This document shows, piece after piece, positions 44,848 to 57,348 of a stretch of 64,000 nucleotides of DNA (its first letter is position 1; the number at the start of each line of letters is the position of its first letter). Source of the DNA: Mycolicibacterium rhodesiae NBB3. GTDB taxonomy: Bacteria > Actinomycetota > Actinomycetes > Mycobacteriales > Mycobacteriaceae. A model generated the notes under the pieces. The model was not told the origin of the DNA, made no database searches, and saw only the letters and a list, made by a program, of their open reading frames with translations. Location: contig NC_016604.1 in NCBI RefSeq assembly GCF_000230895.2, positions 2,418,001-2,482,000 on the forward strand. Reading direction: 5' to 3'. Both the position numbers and the translations under genes were made by a program.

Positions 44848-45981
44848 CTAGCTCCCGGCCGCCTTGCAGGCTTCCCAAATCGCAGAAGTTGTGGACGAAG
44901 CAACGCCGGACAAATATGAATCGGCAACCGTGTAGCTCGGGAGGGCTGTGGCATAAGCGCGACGGTACTGCGCGGCGAAAACTGCGAAGTCGCGAAAGAC
45001 TAGGTTGTCGCTAGCCTCACCCATCGCTTGGATGTCATCAGCGAGCGTGTTCATGACCGGTATAACGGCGTCGACGACTTTTCGTTGGTCGGCAGTCCAA
45101 CCACTGGCGCTGATAGAGGGGTCAAGGTCTTGCCAGTCCTTGGTTGCCGCCGCGAACTGATCGAGTCGCCGGACCCAGTCTTGGCACTTGGGATCCGCTG
45201 ACGTCATGAATTGTGTTGGAATACTGGGGTTCTGGAGAGGAGCACTCTCCGACGGTTCCGCGGCCGACGGAACCAGCGGACTACGGGATTCGGCGGACCC
45301 ATATCTTATAGCCGAACACGCATGGGCAATCGCACTACCAGTCGAGCTGAAGACGCGCGCCAAGTGATCGTCAGATGGCTCGTAATTCGGAATGGCATCG
45401 CTGTATGCCCGGGCGTATGCGATGTACTGCTCATACATCTCGCGAATGACGCGATGCGGCGTGACTTTTGCGATCGCCACGGTTTGATCGGCTGCATCGC
45501 GCGCGGCACGCGCCACCGTTTCATACATCGAGCGCTGCTCGGACGTCCATGCACTGGCCCCAACGCTTGGATCGCGTTCATTCCAGCCCGCGGCCCTTTC
45601 CTTATCGATGAAGGTTTGGGCGATCGGAGTCCACGCCGCGCAGCTGGGATCTTCCGTAATGATGTTCGCGGGACCCTTGTCGTCGGCGCTTGCTAATCCA
45701 AACGTTTCGCCCGTGGGCGTCGGACCGTCGTCATCGCCGCCTTTGGTAACCGAAATCGTCACTGCCACAGTCACTCCGATGACAACAAGCAGTGCCAGCC
45801 CAACTAGCGCCCACTTCCAGCCATTGCCGCGCTTTCTCGGCGGCGGGCCACCGGCCCATGGCTGCTGTTGCGGCCACGGCTGTTGTGGCCCCGGATAGCC
45901 TTGCGGCGGATAAGGATTCCCCGGCGGTGGGCCACCCGGTGGCGGTGGAGGTGGCGGGCCGCCTGGCGGCTGAAAGGTCAC
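44848..45981 (-). CDS. Single-pass membrane protein with duplicated extracytoplasmic domain
   Basis: 377 residues. A Pro/Gly-rich cytoplasmic tail (1-48) is followed by a basic stop (RKRGNGWK) and a TM segment at about 56-79. The outside part has two homologous domains, 111-224 and 263-374, set 150 residues apart. Both have DPxC near the start, DPS.x.A..WT..QR, P.Y and SST.SAI..AC at the end, so each probably has one disulfide (C114-C222, C266-C372). The ligand is unknown. It lies between two ESX-type genes in one operon. Confidence 0.8.
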   Translation of the reverse strand: MTFQPPGGPPPPPPPGGPPPGNPYPPQGYPGPQQPWPQQQPWAGGPPPRKRGNGWKWALVGLALLVVIGVTVAVTISVTKGGDDDGPTPTGETFGLASADDKGPANIITEDPSCAAWTPIAQTFIDKERAAGWNERDPSVGASAWTSEQRSMYETVARAARDAADQTVAIAKVTPHRVIREMYEQYIAYARAYSDAIPNYEPSDDHLARVFSSTGSAIAHACSAIRYGSAESRSPLVPSAAEPSESAPLQNPSIPTQFMTSADPKCQDWVRRLDQFAAATKDWQDLDPSISASGWTADQRKVVDAVIPVMNTLADDIQAMGEASDNLVFRDFAVFAAQYRRAYATALPSYTVADSYLSGVASSTTSAIWEACKAAGS

Positions 45982-46769
45982 AGTGCGATCTCCGGCGACG
46001 AGTCTGCCGGACGCGTTGGGGCGGGCTTCGGGCCCGCTGGTACCGGGGGGGCGGGTTCGTGCGGACTAGCGTCAGGCACCCGCTCGCCACCCGAATCGCC
46101 GGGCGCGGCCCCCTCGGCCTGCGGCTCAGCCTCATCTTCAGGCCGCTCCTCGCGCTCATCGTCCGCGGCGGCCTCGTCTGCGCCAGGAACCTTGTCCTCG
46201 TCGGACCCCTGCGCCAACTGACTGGCCTGCTGCACCGCGCTCTGAACGCCCTGCATCATCGCCTGCGGAATCGCCGCGGCCATGCTCGCCAACTGCATCG
46301 GGATCTGGGCGGCCTGCTGGGCCATCTGCATCGGCATCTGCATCAGCTGGCCCATTTGGTCCGACTGGCCTGCACCCGCCGCCGGCTGACCGGCCGAACC
46401 AGCCGATGCCGGCGACGGCGGGCCCGCGGCACCCGTCGCATTCCCACCTGCCGAACCTGCACCCGACTCCTCGAACAGGCCCAGTCGCTTGAGGATCTCC
46501 TCTGCGATCTGCCGATCGCTCGCGTCGTAGTGGTCCGCGGCCTGCACGACGTTCTGGGCAAAGCGGGTCAGTTCGTCTTTAGTGATCGGCATTTGGGCGA
46601 GAACCGGATCCACCACCTCGGCCACCCTGCCCGCGATCGCGGTCGACAGCGCATCCACTCCCTCAGGGACGAAGGATGCTGGCGGCTCCGGGATCAAACC
46701 CGCAATCGTCTCCAATTTGCCGCCGGACTGACGGACAAGTGCGGTGTCGACCCGCAAATCCTCAGTCAC
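45978..46769 (-). CDS. EspC-like ESX secretion-associated protein
   Basis: 263 residues from GTG 46769, which has GGGGAG 5 nt upstream; GTG 46787 is an alternative. The N-terminus (DLRVDTALVRQSGGKLETIAGLIP) resembles the DUF2580/EspC family. YDASD at 81-85 is a YxxxD/E export motif of type VII substrates, placed after the second helix. The rest is Ala/Gly/Met-rich (QMGQLMQMPMQMAQQ) and then acidic and Pro-rich. It overlaps the membrane protein start by 4 nt. It is probably exported by an ESX system encoded elsewhere. Confidence 0.78.
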   Translation of the reverse strand: MTEDLRVDTALVRQSGGKLETIAGLIPEPPASFVPEGVDALSTAIAGRVAEVVDPVLAQMPITKDELTRFAQNVVQAADHYDASDRQIAEEILKRLGLFEESGAGSAGGNATGAAGPPSPASAGSAGQPAAGAGQSDQMGQLMQMPMQMAQQAAQIPMQLASMAAAIPQAMMQGVQSAVQQASQLAQGSDEDKVPGADEAAADDEREERPEDEAEPQAEGAAPGDSGGERVPDASPHEPAPPVPAGPKPAPTRPADSSPEIAL

Positions 46770-47112
46770 TGTCACTCCCCATAGCACTCAGCTCCGCGCT
46801 GACAAGCGCCGAACCCCCTCAGCCTTCCTGCCGAAATGTTACCGGACCTGCGATATCGCCAATTGCACCAATTTCACCGCCCCGTCGGGAGCGGAAATAC
46901 GCCGAAGCCGACTTCGAGCGTGTCGTTACGTCACGCAAACCTGCCCACATCGTGCATAAAGGGCCAACCCTCGGCGCAGCGCCGGGAAGGCACAACGCCG
47001 GGTCAGGGGAGCCGGACACGGTAACCCCTTCCGACCGCGTCTTCAACCGCGACAGAACCAGCAAACGCGGCACCCCGCGGACCAGATTTCCGGCGATTCA
47101 ACTTCGCCAGAC
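46770..47112. other. Divergent promoter region, no gene supported
   Basis: About 340 nt between the EspC-like gene (minus) and treS (plus). Short open frames here lack domains and good start sites. No dyad operator, tRNA or repeat was found. It must hold the promoters of both operons, but I cannot mark -10/-35 boxes with confidence. Confidence 0.4.
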
Positions 47113-48899
<1,787 letters not shown>

Positions 48900-48903
<4 letters not shown>

Positions 48904-50243
48904 ACCTGCCGTTCGACGCATGGTTACCGCAGCAGCGCTGGTACGCGGGACGCAGCCGCGAACTCGCCTCGGCCCACCCCGCTGTCCGTATCCCGCTGCG
49001 CGACGACCTGGACCTCGTACTGCTCGACGTCGCCTACACCGACGGCACCTCTGAGCGCTACCAAGTCATCGTGCGGTGGAACACCGGGCCCATCGAGGAG
49101 TACGCCGATGTGGCGACCATCGGGACCGACGGTGGCCGCATCGCCTACGACGCTCTCTACGACCCTGCAGCCGCGCAATACTTGCTGTCGTTGATCGACG
49201 CGTCGTCCACGGTCGGTTCGGACGATGCAGCGGTGCGCTTCGAGAAAGAGCCCGATGTCACGTTGCCGCTCGACGTCGCGTCGCATCTGATGGGCGCCGA
49301 GCAGAGCAACACCAGCGTGGTGTTCGAGCAGGAGGCCGTTCTCAAGATCTTCCGCCGCATCACCCCGGGCACCAACCCCGACATCGAACTCAACCGCGTG
49401 CTGGCACGAGCAGAAAATCCGCACGTGGCGCGGCTGCTGGGTTCCTTCGAAACGGTGTGTGACGGCGAGTCGTGCGCACTCGGCATGGTCACCGCCTTCG
49501 CGGCCAACTCCGCCGAGGGCTGGGACATGGCGCTGGCCAGCACTCGCGACCTGTTCGCCGAGGGCGACCTCTACGCCGACGAGGTCGGCGGTGACTTCGC
49601 CGGGGAGTCCTACCGGCTGGGTGAAGCGGTCGCCGCGGTGCACGCGACGTTGGCCGACAAGCTGGAGACGGCGACCGTCGCGTTCCCGGCCGGCACCATG
49701 TTCGAGCGGCTCGCGGCTGTTGCGAAGGCGGTGCCAGAACTCGAGGAATACGTCCCGCTTATCGAGGAGCGCTATCGCAAGCTCGGTGAAGAGCAGATCG
49801 TGGTCCAGCGCGTGCACGGCGACCTGCATCTCGGCCAGGTGCTGCGCACTCCGGAAGGTTGGGTGCTGATCGACTTCGAGGGGGAGCCTGGACAGCCGCT
49901 CGACGAGCGTCGGCGGCCCGATTCGCCGATTCGTGACGTGGCGGGAATGCTGCGGTCCTACGAGTACGCGGCGTACCAGCGCCTGATGGACCACTCCAGC
50001 GACTCGCGGGACGAGGATCGCGACCGCCAACTCGGCGCACGGGCGCGCGAATGGGTGGACCGCAACGCCGGGTCCTTCTGCGAAGGCTATGCGGAAGTCT
50101 CCGGCGTCGACCCGCGCGATTCCGGGGATCTGCTTCTCGCGTACGAGCTCGACAAAGCGGTGTACGAGGCCGGCTACGAAGCCCGTCACCGGCCCAGCTG
50201 GTTGCCTATCCCGCTGAAGTCGATCGCCCGGATCATCGGCTGA
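48900..50243 (+). CDS. mak: Maltokinase Mak (Pep2)
   Basis: 447 residues from GTG 48900 (GTGA overlap with treS). The N-terminal [17 protein letters not shown] cap is typical; the kinase core has [11 protein letters not shown] (catalytic Asp region) and [11 protein letters not shown] (metal Asp). It phosphorylates maltose from TreS to maltose 1-phosphate for GlgE. TreS and Mak form a complex in mycobacteria, which fits the overlap. Confidence 0.97.
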
Positions 50244-50316
50244 CCGGTCTCTCGATGAAAGACATTGCGGCGCTGAGAATCTCCAGCGGACCCGGGGCAG
50301 TGAGGAGAGTGTCACC

Positions 50317-50697
50317 ATGGCCAAGTACTCGCTCAACGACGCCGCCGTGACCAAGGCGCGGGAATTGATCGACAACCGCCAGTACGTGCTCGACAGCGAC
50401 TGGGGCGAAGCACAACCCAACGCCGACGCGCAGAACTCCTACCTGAAGTCGCATTCGTGGGAGGACTACGCGAAATGGCATCTCGGGCTCACCGAGGGCG
50501 CCACCGACGGCACCAAGGCGCGCTACGCGTTCGTCTACGGCGACCTCCGCAGGCTGCACCGCACCGGGTTGATCGCATGCGTCTACCGAGCGGCCGAATG
50601 GCGGCACAAGGATGTCGAGGTCGCCGCGCACGATCTGCTGCAGTATCTCGACGCCAAAACCGGGCTGGAGCCCACCCGGACTATCGACGGAGCATGA
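50317..50697 (+). CDS. Conserved hypothetical protein
   Basis: 126 residues, ATG 50317 preceded by GAGGAG. It is a compact, aromatic- and charge-rich soluble protein with VYGDLRRLHRTGLIACVYRAAEW as its best block. I do not recognise a domain, although related small proteins are common in actinobacteria. It lies 73 nt after mak in the same direction and may share its transcript. It overlaps the convergent TetR gene by 17 nt. Confidence 0.75.
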   Translation: MAKYSLNDAAVTKARELIDNRQYVLDSDWGEAQPNADAQNSYLKSHSWEDYAKWHLGLTEGATDGTKARYAFVYGDLRRLHRTGLIACVYRAAEWRHKDVEVAAHDLLQYLDAKTGLEPTRTIDGA

Positions 50698-51235
50698 GAT
50701 CAAGGACGCGCGCCCCCATCGGCGCGTCCTGCGCCGCCCTGTGGTCGCGCAGCAATCCGACGCCTGCGGCGAACAAGAGCGATGAGCGCAGCCTCGCCTC
50801 GTCGTCGTCGAATCCGCAGTCGATGAACGCTTGACGAACTTCGGAGAGCACCCGCTCATCACGTCGGCGGACACTCTCCAGTACCGAGTCGTCGGTCAGT
50901 GCCCAGATACGCATCGCGCGTTCGAGCGCCCAGTGATCGGCTCGGATCAGCGCTCTGATCATCTTCTCGAGTCGTTGGCGGCCTGTGGCGTCGGGCGGAA
51001 TCGCCAGGCTTCGGCGTCGCTCGTCATACAGGTCAGCCCACGCGTGGGCCAGTGCGGCGCGGTAAGCGCACATGTCGGTGAAATGCCAATAGAAGCTGCC
51101 CTTGGTGACATGGAGTCGTTCGCACAGTCGGCCGATACGCAGCGCGCCCGGTCCGCCCTCGGATAGCAATGTAAAGCCGGTCTGGATCCAGTCATCGGCC
51201 GTCAACGGGCCGCCGGTACGCCGCGCCAGCGTCAT
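50681..51235 (-). CDS. TetR-family regulator
   Basis: 184 residues. The HTH is WIQTGFTLLSEGG, LRIGRLCERLHVTKGSFYWHFTDMCAYRAAL, a typical GSFYWHF recognition helix. The C-terminal domain is helical. A strong dyad at 51417-51441 lies 180 bp upstream of its start, before a very short ORF on the other strand. Its original target may have been lost. Confidence 0.9.
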   Translation of the reverse strand: MTLARRTGGPLTADDWIQTGFTLLSEGGPGALRIGRLCERLHVTKGSFYWHFTDMCAYRAALAHAWADLYDERRRSLAIPPDATGRQRLEKMIRALIRADHWALERAMRIWALTDDSVLESVRRRDERVLSEVRQAFIDCGFDDDEARLRSSLLFAAGVGLLRDHRAAQDAPMGARVLDLMLRR

Positions 51236-51416
51236 GACCGGCAGCTTACGACGTCACTTACGCTTGCGAAAATTATCCGCTGCGAGTTTGCCTGATTGAG
51301 CGACCGCGGCCGCCGGTAGGTGCCGCCGCTCGTCGGCGCCTACTCCGGCCCGCCTGGCCGGCGGCATGCGAGAAAGCTCTGCTGCCGACACGACGGCCGC
51401 GGTTGCTACAGGACGG

Positions 51417-51441
51417 ACCGTACCATACGTCGAGGTACGGT
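51417..51441. promoter_or_regulatory. Dyad operator ACCGTACC-N9-GGTACGGT
   Basis: Perfect 8-bp arms with a 9-bp spacer, in a 297-bp gap between the TetR gene and an acidic-protein gene. It is followed 10 nt later by a strong GGGAGG ribosome site. It is a likely operator of the TetR protein at 50681-51235. Confidence 0.65.
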
Positions 51442-51463
51442 ACAGGAAACCTGGGAGGCAAGA

Positions 51464-51511
51464 ATGCTGGCGCACAACGGTTCACGAGCATCCGGGGCAA
51501 TGACTGGTTAG
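51464..51511 (+). CDS. Very short ORF (15 codons) with strong ribosome binding site
   Basis: ATG at 51464 follows CTGGGAGGCAAGA, an excellent site. The frame encodes MLAHNGSRASGAMTG and stops at TAG 51509. It may be a leader peptide, or the start of a lost TetR-controlled gene. The next gene begins 21 nt after its stop. Confidence 0.35.
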   Translation: MLAHNGSRASGAMTG

Positions 51512-51532
51512 CCGGGCGCTGGGTAGGGCAAC

Positions 51533-51880
51533 ATGGCAGACATGGCACGCGACGTATCCGACGACAATCCCCTCACGCCCGAAGAGCAGCTTGATTCCGA
51601 TGAGGTGCGCAACGACGACGGCGACGAGGTGGTGGACCCGCCGGAGCAGTGGATCGAAGCACGGGAGGACGAGACGCTCGACGAGCGCCTGGCCGACGAG
51701 GTGCCCGACGCGGGGCCCGATGACATTGATCCGCGCGACGCAGACGACTCTGCCGCAGAAACCGAGTCGGTGTCCGACGAGACGCTCGACCACCTCGATC
51801 CAGAGCAGCACGGCGTCGATCGCGGTCAGATCGACGGCACCCCTGAGGACGGCGACTCGTTCTTCAACGTCGAACGCTGA
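51533..51880 (+). CDS. Highly acidic hypothetical protein
   Basis: 115 residues (ATG 51533; ATG 51542 also possible). More than a third of the residues are Asp or Glu, with few hydrophobics, so it is probably disordered. The N-terminus DVSDDNPLTPEEQLDSDE and the C-terminus GDSFFNVER are its best blocks. I do not recognise a family. It meets treX tail to tail with no gap. Confidence 0.7.
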   Translation: MADMARDVSDDNPLTPEEQLDSDEVRNDDGDEVVDPPEQWIEAREDETLDERLADEVPDAGPDDIDPRDADDSAAETESVSDETLDHLDPEQHGVDRGQIDGTPEDGDSFFNVER

Positions 51881-54037
<2,157 letters not shown>

Positions 54038-54091
54038 AGTTCAACGCTCCAGACGAGAGACAACGGGCAGGATCAAGGCGACGATACGGGG

Positions 54092-54925
54092 ATGCCCAAG
54101 AATGGAGCAGTGCAACCACGTGCCGGTCAGCCCGAATTTCGCACATTGCTGCTGGCCATCGACGGTGGTGTGGCAACCATCACGCTCAACAGGCCCAAGC
54201 AGCGCAACGCCGTGGGCGACGGCATGCGCGAGGAACTCGCGAAGGCCTACCGCACGTGTGATCTGGACGACAACGTGCGTGCGATCGTGCTGACCGGAGC
54301 GCCGCCGGCGTTCTGCGCCGGTGCAGATCTTGCTGAGGGCGAGGACACGTTCGCGGCGCCAGGTCCCGGCTTCAGCGCAGCAGGCATCGAAGTGCCCCCC
54401 TGGACGTTGTCCAAACCGGTGATCGCCGCCGTCAACGGTCATGCGATCGGGTTGGGTCTGACGCTCGCGCTGCAGTGCGATATCCGGTTCTTCGCTGCCG
54501 ACGGCCGCTACGGCGTCGTTCAGGTGCGGCGCGGCGTGGTCGGCGATGCATATTCGCACTGGCTGCTGCCGAGGCTGGTCGGAATCGCCAACGCCGCCGA
54601 AATCCTTTTGACTGGAGCCACATTCGACGGGAACCGTGCTGTCGAACTCGGTCTGGGCAGCCGCGTGCTCGAGGCTGACGAGGTGCTGCCTGCCGCCCTG
54701 GCGGTTGCGCGTGACATCGCCGAGAACGCCGCACCGATGTCGGTGGCGGCCAGCAAGCGACTGCTGTGGGATTCGTTCGACCTGGACCGTGCAGCCGTTG
54801 GCGATCGTGAGACCGAGATCCACCTCGCGGTGATGGGCCATGACGACGCGAAGGAAGGCGTGCGCGCTTTCATGGCCGGGCGTCCACCCAAGTGGACGGG
54901 CCGTCCGGTCGATCCGACTAACTGA
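54092..54925 (+). CDS. Enoyl-CoA hydratase/isomerase homolog lacking both catalytic glutamates
   Basis: 277 residues from ATG 54092; an upstream frame start would overlap treX. The crotonase fold is clear: VATITLNRPKQRNAV, FCAGADL (oxyanion) and VNGHAIGLGLTLALQCDI. The two glutamates of hydratases align with Thr (GLGLT) and Gln (YGVVQV), so water addition by the usual route is unlikely. It may be an isomerase, hydrolase or binding protein. It overlaps pncA by 8 nt at the 3' end. Confidence 0.85.
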   Translation: MPKNGAVQPRAGQPEFRTLLLAIDGGVATITLNRPKQRNAVGDGMREELAKAYRTCDLDDNVRAIVLTGAPPAFCAGADLAEGEDTFAAPGPGFSAAGIEVPPWTLSKPVIAAVNGHAIGLGLTLALQCDIRFFAADGRYGVVQVRRGVVGDAYSHWLLPRLVGIANAAEILLTGATFDGNRAVELGLGSRVLEADEVLPAALAVARDIAENAAPMSVAASKRLLWDSFDLDRAAVGDRETEIHLAVMGHDDAKEGVRAFMAGRPPKWTGRPVDPTN

Positions 54926-55469
54926 TCTGAACTCCTGCGGCGCGCATACCCTCAACGGCTCTTGCCGTCGACTCCGGTGCGACACCGGCCGTCAGGTCCA
55001 ACAGCACGCGGGTGGTGAAGCCCTCCTTGACGGCGTCCGTGGCCGTCGCCAGCACGCAGTAGTCCGTCGCGATACCGACGACGTCGACCTCGTCCACGCC
55101 GCGGCTCCGCAGCCACGCGGCCAACGGTGTGCCGACGTCGTCGGTGCCTTCGAAGCCGCTGTAGGCCGCAGCGTACTGGCCCTTGTGGAAGACGGCTTCG
55201 ACCGCGTCGGTCACCAGATGCGGATGGAAGTCGGCGCCCGCTGTGTGAACCACACAATGCCGTGGCCATGACGACGCGTAGTCGGGATGGTCGGAGAAAT
55301 GTCCACCGGGATCGATGTGAAAGTCCTTGGTCGCCACCACGTGGGCGTAACCGTGATCACCTGCGAGCAACTCGCTGATGCCGCTCGCGACCGCGGCGCC
55401 GCGGTCGACTTCCAGCGAACCGCCCTCGCAGAAATCGTTTTGAACGTCGGTGATGATGAGCGCCCGCAT
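54918..55469 (-). CDS. pncA: Nicotinamidase/pyrazinamidase PncA
   Basis: 183 residues, closely matching Rv2043c. The catalytic triad is D8 (ITDVQNDF), the Lys in FHKGQYAAAYSGFEG and the Cys in GIATDYCV. Metal ligands D49, H51 and H57 are kept in KDFHIDPGGHF. It hydrolyses nicotinamide to nicotinic acid for NAD salvage and activates pyrazinamide. The start lies 9 nt after the stop of the upstream membrane-protein gene, so it may share that operon. Confidence 0.96.
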   Translation of the reverse strand: MRALIITDVQNDFCEGGSLEVDRGAAVASGISELLAGDHGYAHVVATKDFHIDPGGHFSDHPDYASSWPRHCVVHTAGADFHPHLVTDAVEAVFHKGQYAAAYSGFEGTDDVGTPLAAWLRSRGVDEVDVVGIATDYCVLATATDAVKEGFTTRVLLDLTAGVAPESTARAVEGMRAAGVQIS

Positions 55470-55478
55470 GGAAGGAAT

Positions 55479-56771
55479 TTACCCGCCGAACAACAGGTAC
55501 AACCCGGTGAACGTGTAGCCGACCATCACCAGCATCATCGCGAGCTGACCCGTCAGCTGGTGCGCCTTGGGCAACAGGCGCAGAGCCCGGTCGTGCGCGG
55601 CGACCACGCCTGCGATGTGGCCGGCGACCACAAAGCCGACCTTGAGCGTCGCCAGTATCGAAGGGTGAAGCGACAGAAAGTAATTCACGTCGGCGTCCAT
55701 CCCCAGCAGCAGGTAGACGGTCTGCTGTCCCCGCTCGATCAGGTAGGTCAGGTAGTGGGCGAACACGTAGCCCACGACGATCGGGATCAGCGAATGTGCC
55801 ATCTGTCCCGGCAATGCGCGGCGCTGTTCGCGATCGACCCCACCCGTCGCCCTGGCGGCCAGCCAGAAGGTACCCGCGACCACGCAGGCGAAGACCAGCA
55901 GGCCCGCCGTGTTGATGAGCGTGGCCATCGTGGCGGATCCCGCAGTGTCACTGATGAAAGTGCGCCACTGCGGCCGCGCGGAGAAGCTGTCGAACGCCGT
56001 CGACCCGAGCAGTATCGACAACACCGCAACGATGCCCGGGCGCACCGGCAGCGACGGTAGGTGGTCGAACGGGTTTCCGATCGCGATGCGACCATCGTCG
56101 TTTCGCCGCAGCGCCGACAGCCGTGACACCACGATTCCGTACACCTCGAACGGATCTGCGCGGGCACACCAACGTGCCCCACACACGAATGCACCGACCA
56201 GGGTGACCACCAAGTAGATGAGCAGCCAAATCCTTATCGCAGCAAGCGATCCCGGATCGGGACTGGCCAATTCCAGCCACACGAACGCGAAGAGTCCCAG
56301 CGCCGCCGGCCAGTAACCCAGCGCCTCGGGATAGCTCCGCAGCGACTTCCCGCCGAGCATCCGGTGCACCGTGCGAACCGGGGAGAGCACGCGCCACACC
56401 GGTCCGAGCACCAGCGATAACGCGACCAGGCCTACCCACATCAGCACGTAGAACACGCCGGGCAGGGGATTGTCGGCGTTCTGCGGACCGAGGAACGCGG
56501 CCACGCCCACCCACACCGCGAGTACCAGGCCGACGATGCCGACCGCCCAGCGGGTGACCGGTGCGTCGACGCTGGCAGTCACCCACCGCGGCAGTTCACG
56601 ACCGGGCTTGCCCGGATCGAATCGCGGTCGCTTCCAGGCCAGTGCGACGACGGCGAACGTGAACGTGAGCGCCCATGCCGCCCCGATCAGCGCGTAGGTC
56701 AACGGGATCGGGAGATCGGCGGAGCCGCCGAGGCCGTGGGCCAGGACGGTGACCGATCCGGGCGGGTTCAC
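55479..56771 (-). CDS. Polytopic membrane protein, last of a four-gene operon
   Basis: 430 residues with about 9-10 TM segments, from near 25-45 to 405-428. Loops carry WKRPRFDPGKPGRELPRW, a Cys-bearing CGARWCARADPFEVYG and conserved HSLIPIVVGYVFAHYLTYLIERGQQ. The His and Cys residues in or near membrane segments could bind metal. I do not recognise the family. It overlaps the lipoprotein stop by 4 nt. Confidence 0.85.
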   Translation of the reverse strand: MNPPGSVTVLAHGLGGSADLPIPLTYALIGAAWALTFTFAVVALAWKRPRFDPGKPGRELPRWVTASVDAPVTRWAVGIVGLVLAVWVGVAAFLGPQNADNPLPGVFYVLMWVGLVALSLVLGPVWRVLSPVRTVHRMLGGKSLRSYPEALGYWPAALGLFAFVWLELASPDPGSLAAIRIWLLIYLVVTLVGAFVCGARWCARADPFEVYGIVVSRLSALRRNDDGRIAIGNPFDHLPSLPVRPGIVAVLSILLGSTAFDSFSARPQWRTFISDTAGSATMATLINTAGLLVFACVVAGTFWLAARATGGVDREQRRALPGQMAHSLIPIVVGYVFAHYLTYLIERGQQTVYLLLGMDADVNYFLSLHPSILATLKVGFVVAGHIAGVVAAHDRALRLLPKAHQLTGQLAMMLVMVGYTFTGLYLLFGG

Positions 56772-57181
56772 CGCACGGTGATGGTGGCGACGGTCTTGTT
56801 CAGCTGGTGCAGCTCGACGTCGACCTTGCCGGGCACATCGACGGTGAACTGGAACATCTGGCCCGGCTTGGCTTCGATCTTGAACGAATGCTCGGGATTG
56901 GAGTGCACGTGCAACTCGTCCGGAGTGTCGCTGTCGACGCGGAAGACGATCGGTTGGCCGACCGCCGCCTGCAACTGCTCGTTGGTGGGTGTCACGATGC
57001 CGTCCTTGATCGTCACGCGGACGACGAACCGGTCGGGTGGCGCCTGGTGATCAGGCAGCTCCGAAGGATTGACCCCCGTCGCCGACGGGGTTGACTCCGT
57101 GTAGCTCTGACCCTGGTCGCCGCAGCCGGCGGTGAGCAGTGCGGCGGCCGTCAACAGGGCCAATGACGAGCGGATTTTCAC
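56768..57181 (-). CDS. Lipoprotein with cupredoxin-like domain
   Basis: 137 residues. A lipobox LLTAGC places the lipidated Cys at about 20. The mature part is a beta-rich domain (DRFVVRVTIKDG, HVHSNPEHSFKIEAKPGQMFQFTVDVPGKVDVELH) like EfeO/cupredoxin-type folds. The usual copper Cys near the C-terminus is absent, and a HVHS...H cluster remains. It may handle metal or bind one of the membrane partners. It has 4-nt overlaps on both sides. Confidence 0.85.
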   Translation of the reverse strand: MKIRSSLALLTAAALLTAGCGDQGQSYTESTPSATGVNPSELPDHQAPPDRFVVRVTIKDGIVTPTNEQLQAAVGQPIVFRVDSDTPDELHVHSNPEHSFKIEAKPGQMFQFTVDVPGKVDVELHQLNKTVATITVR

Positions 57182-57348
57182 AGCTTCCCTTCTGGGTTCG
57201 GTGCGCCAGCGCCCTCGTCGCCTTTCCGACGGTTTTTCACGGCGATGTACACAACGATCCCGGCCACCACGACGGCCGGCGCGAACGCCGGGACCGCCAG
57301 CCAGAACGAATGGTCAGCGAGGATCGTAACGGTGGGTGCGACCGTCAT
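57178..57348 (-). CDS. Small single-pass membrane protein
   Basis: 56 residues from ATG 57348. The N-terminal outside part is short, the TM segment about 17-38 (LAVPAFAPAVVVAGIVVYIAV), and the cytoplasmic tail basic then acidic. It overlaps both neighbours by ATGA, which marks it as a true gene despite its size. It probably helps to assemble the membrane complex of this operon. Confidence 0.8.
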   Translation of the reverse strand: MTVAPTVTILADHSFWLAVPAFAPAVVVAGIVVYIAVKNRRKGDEGAGAPNPEGKL

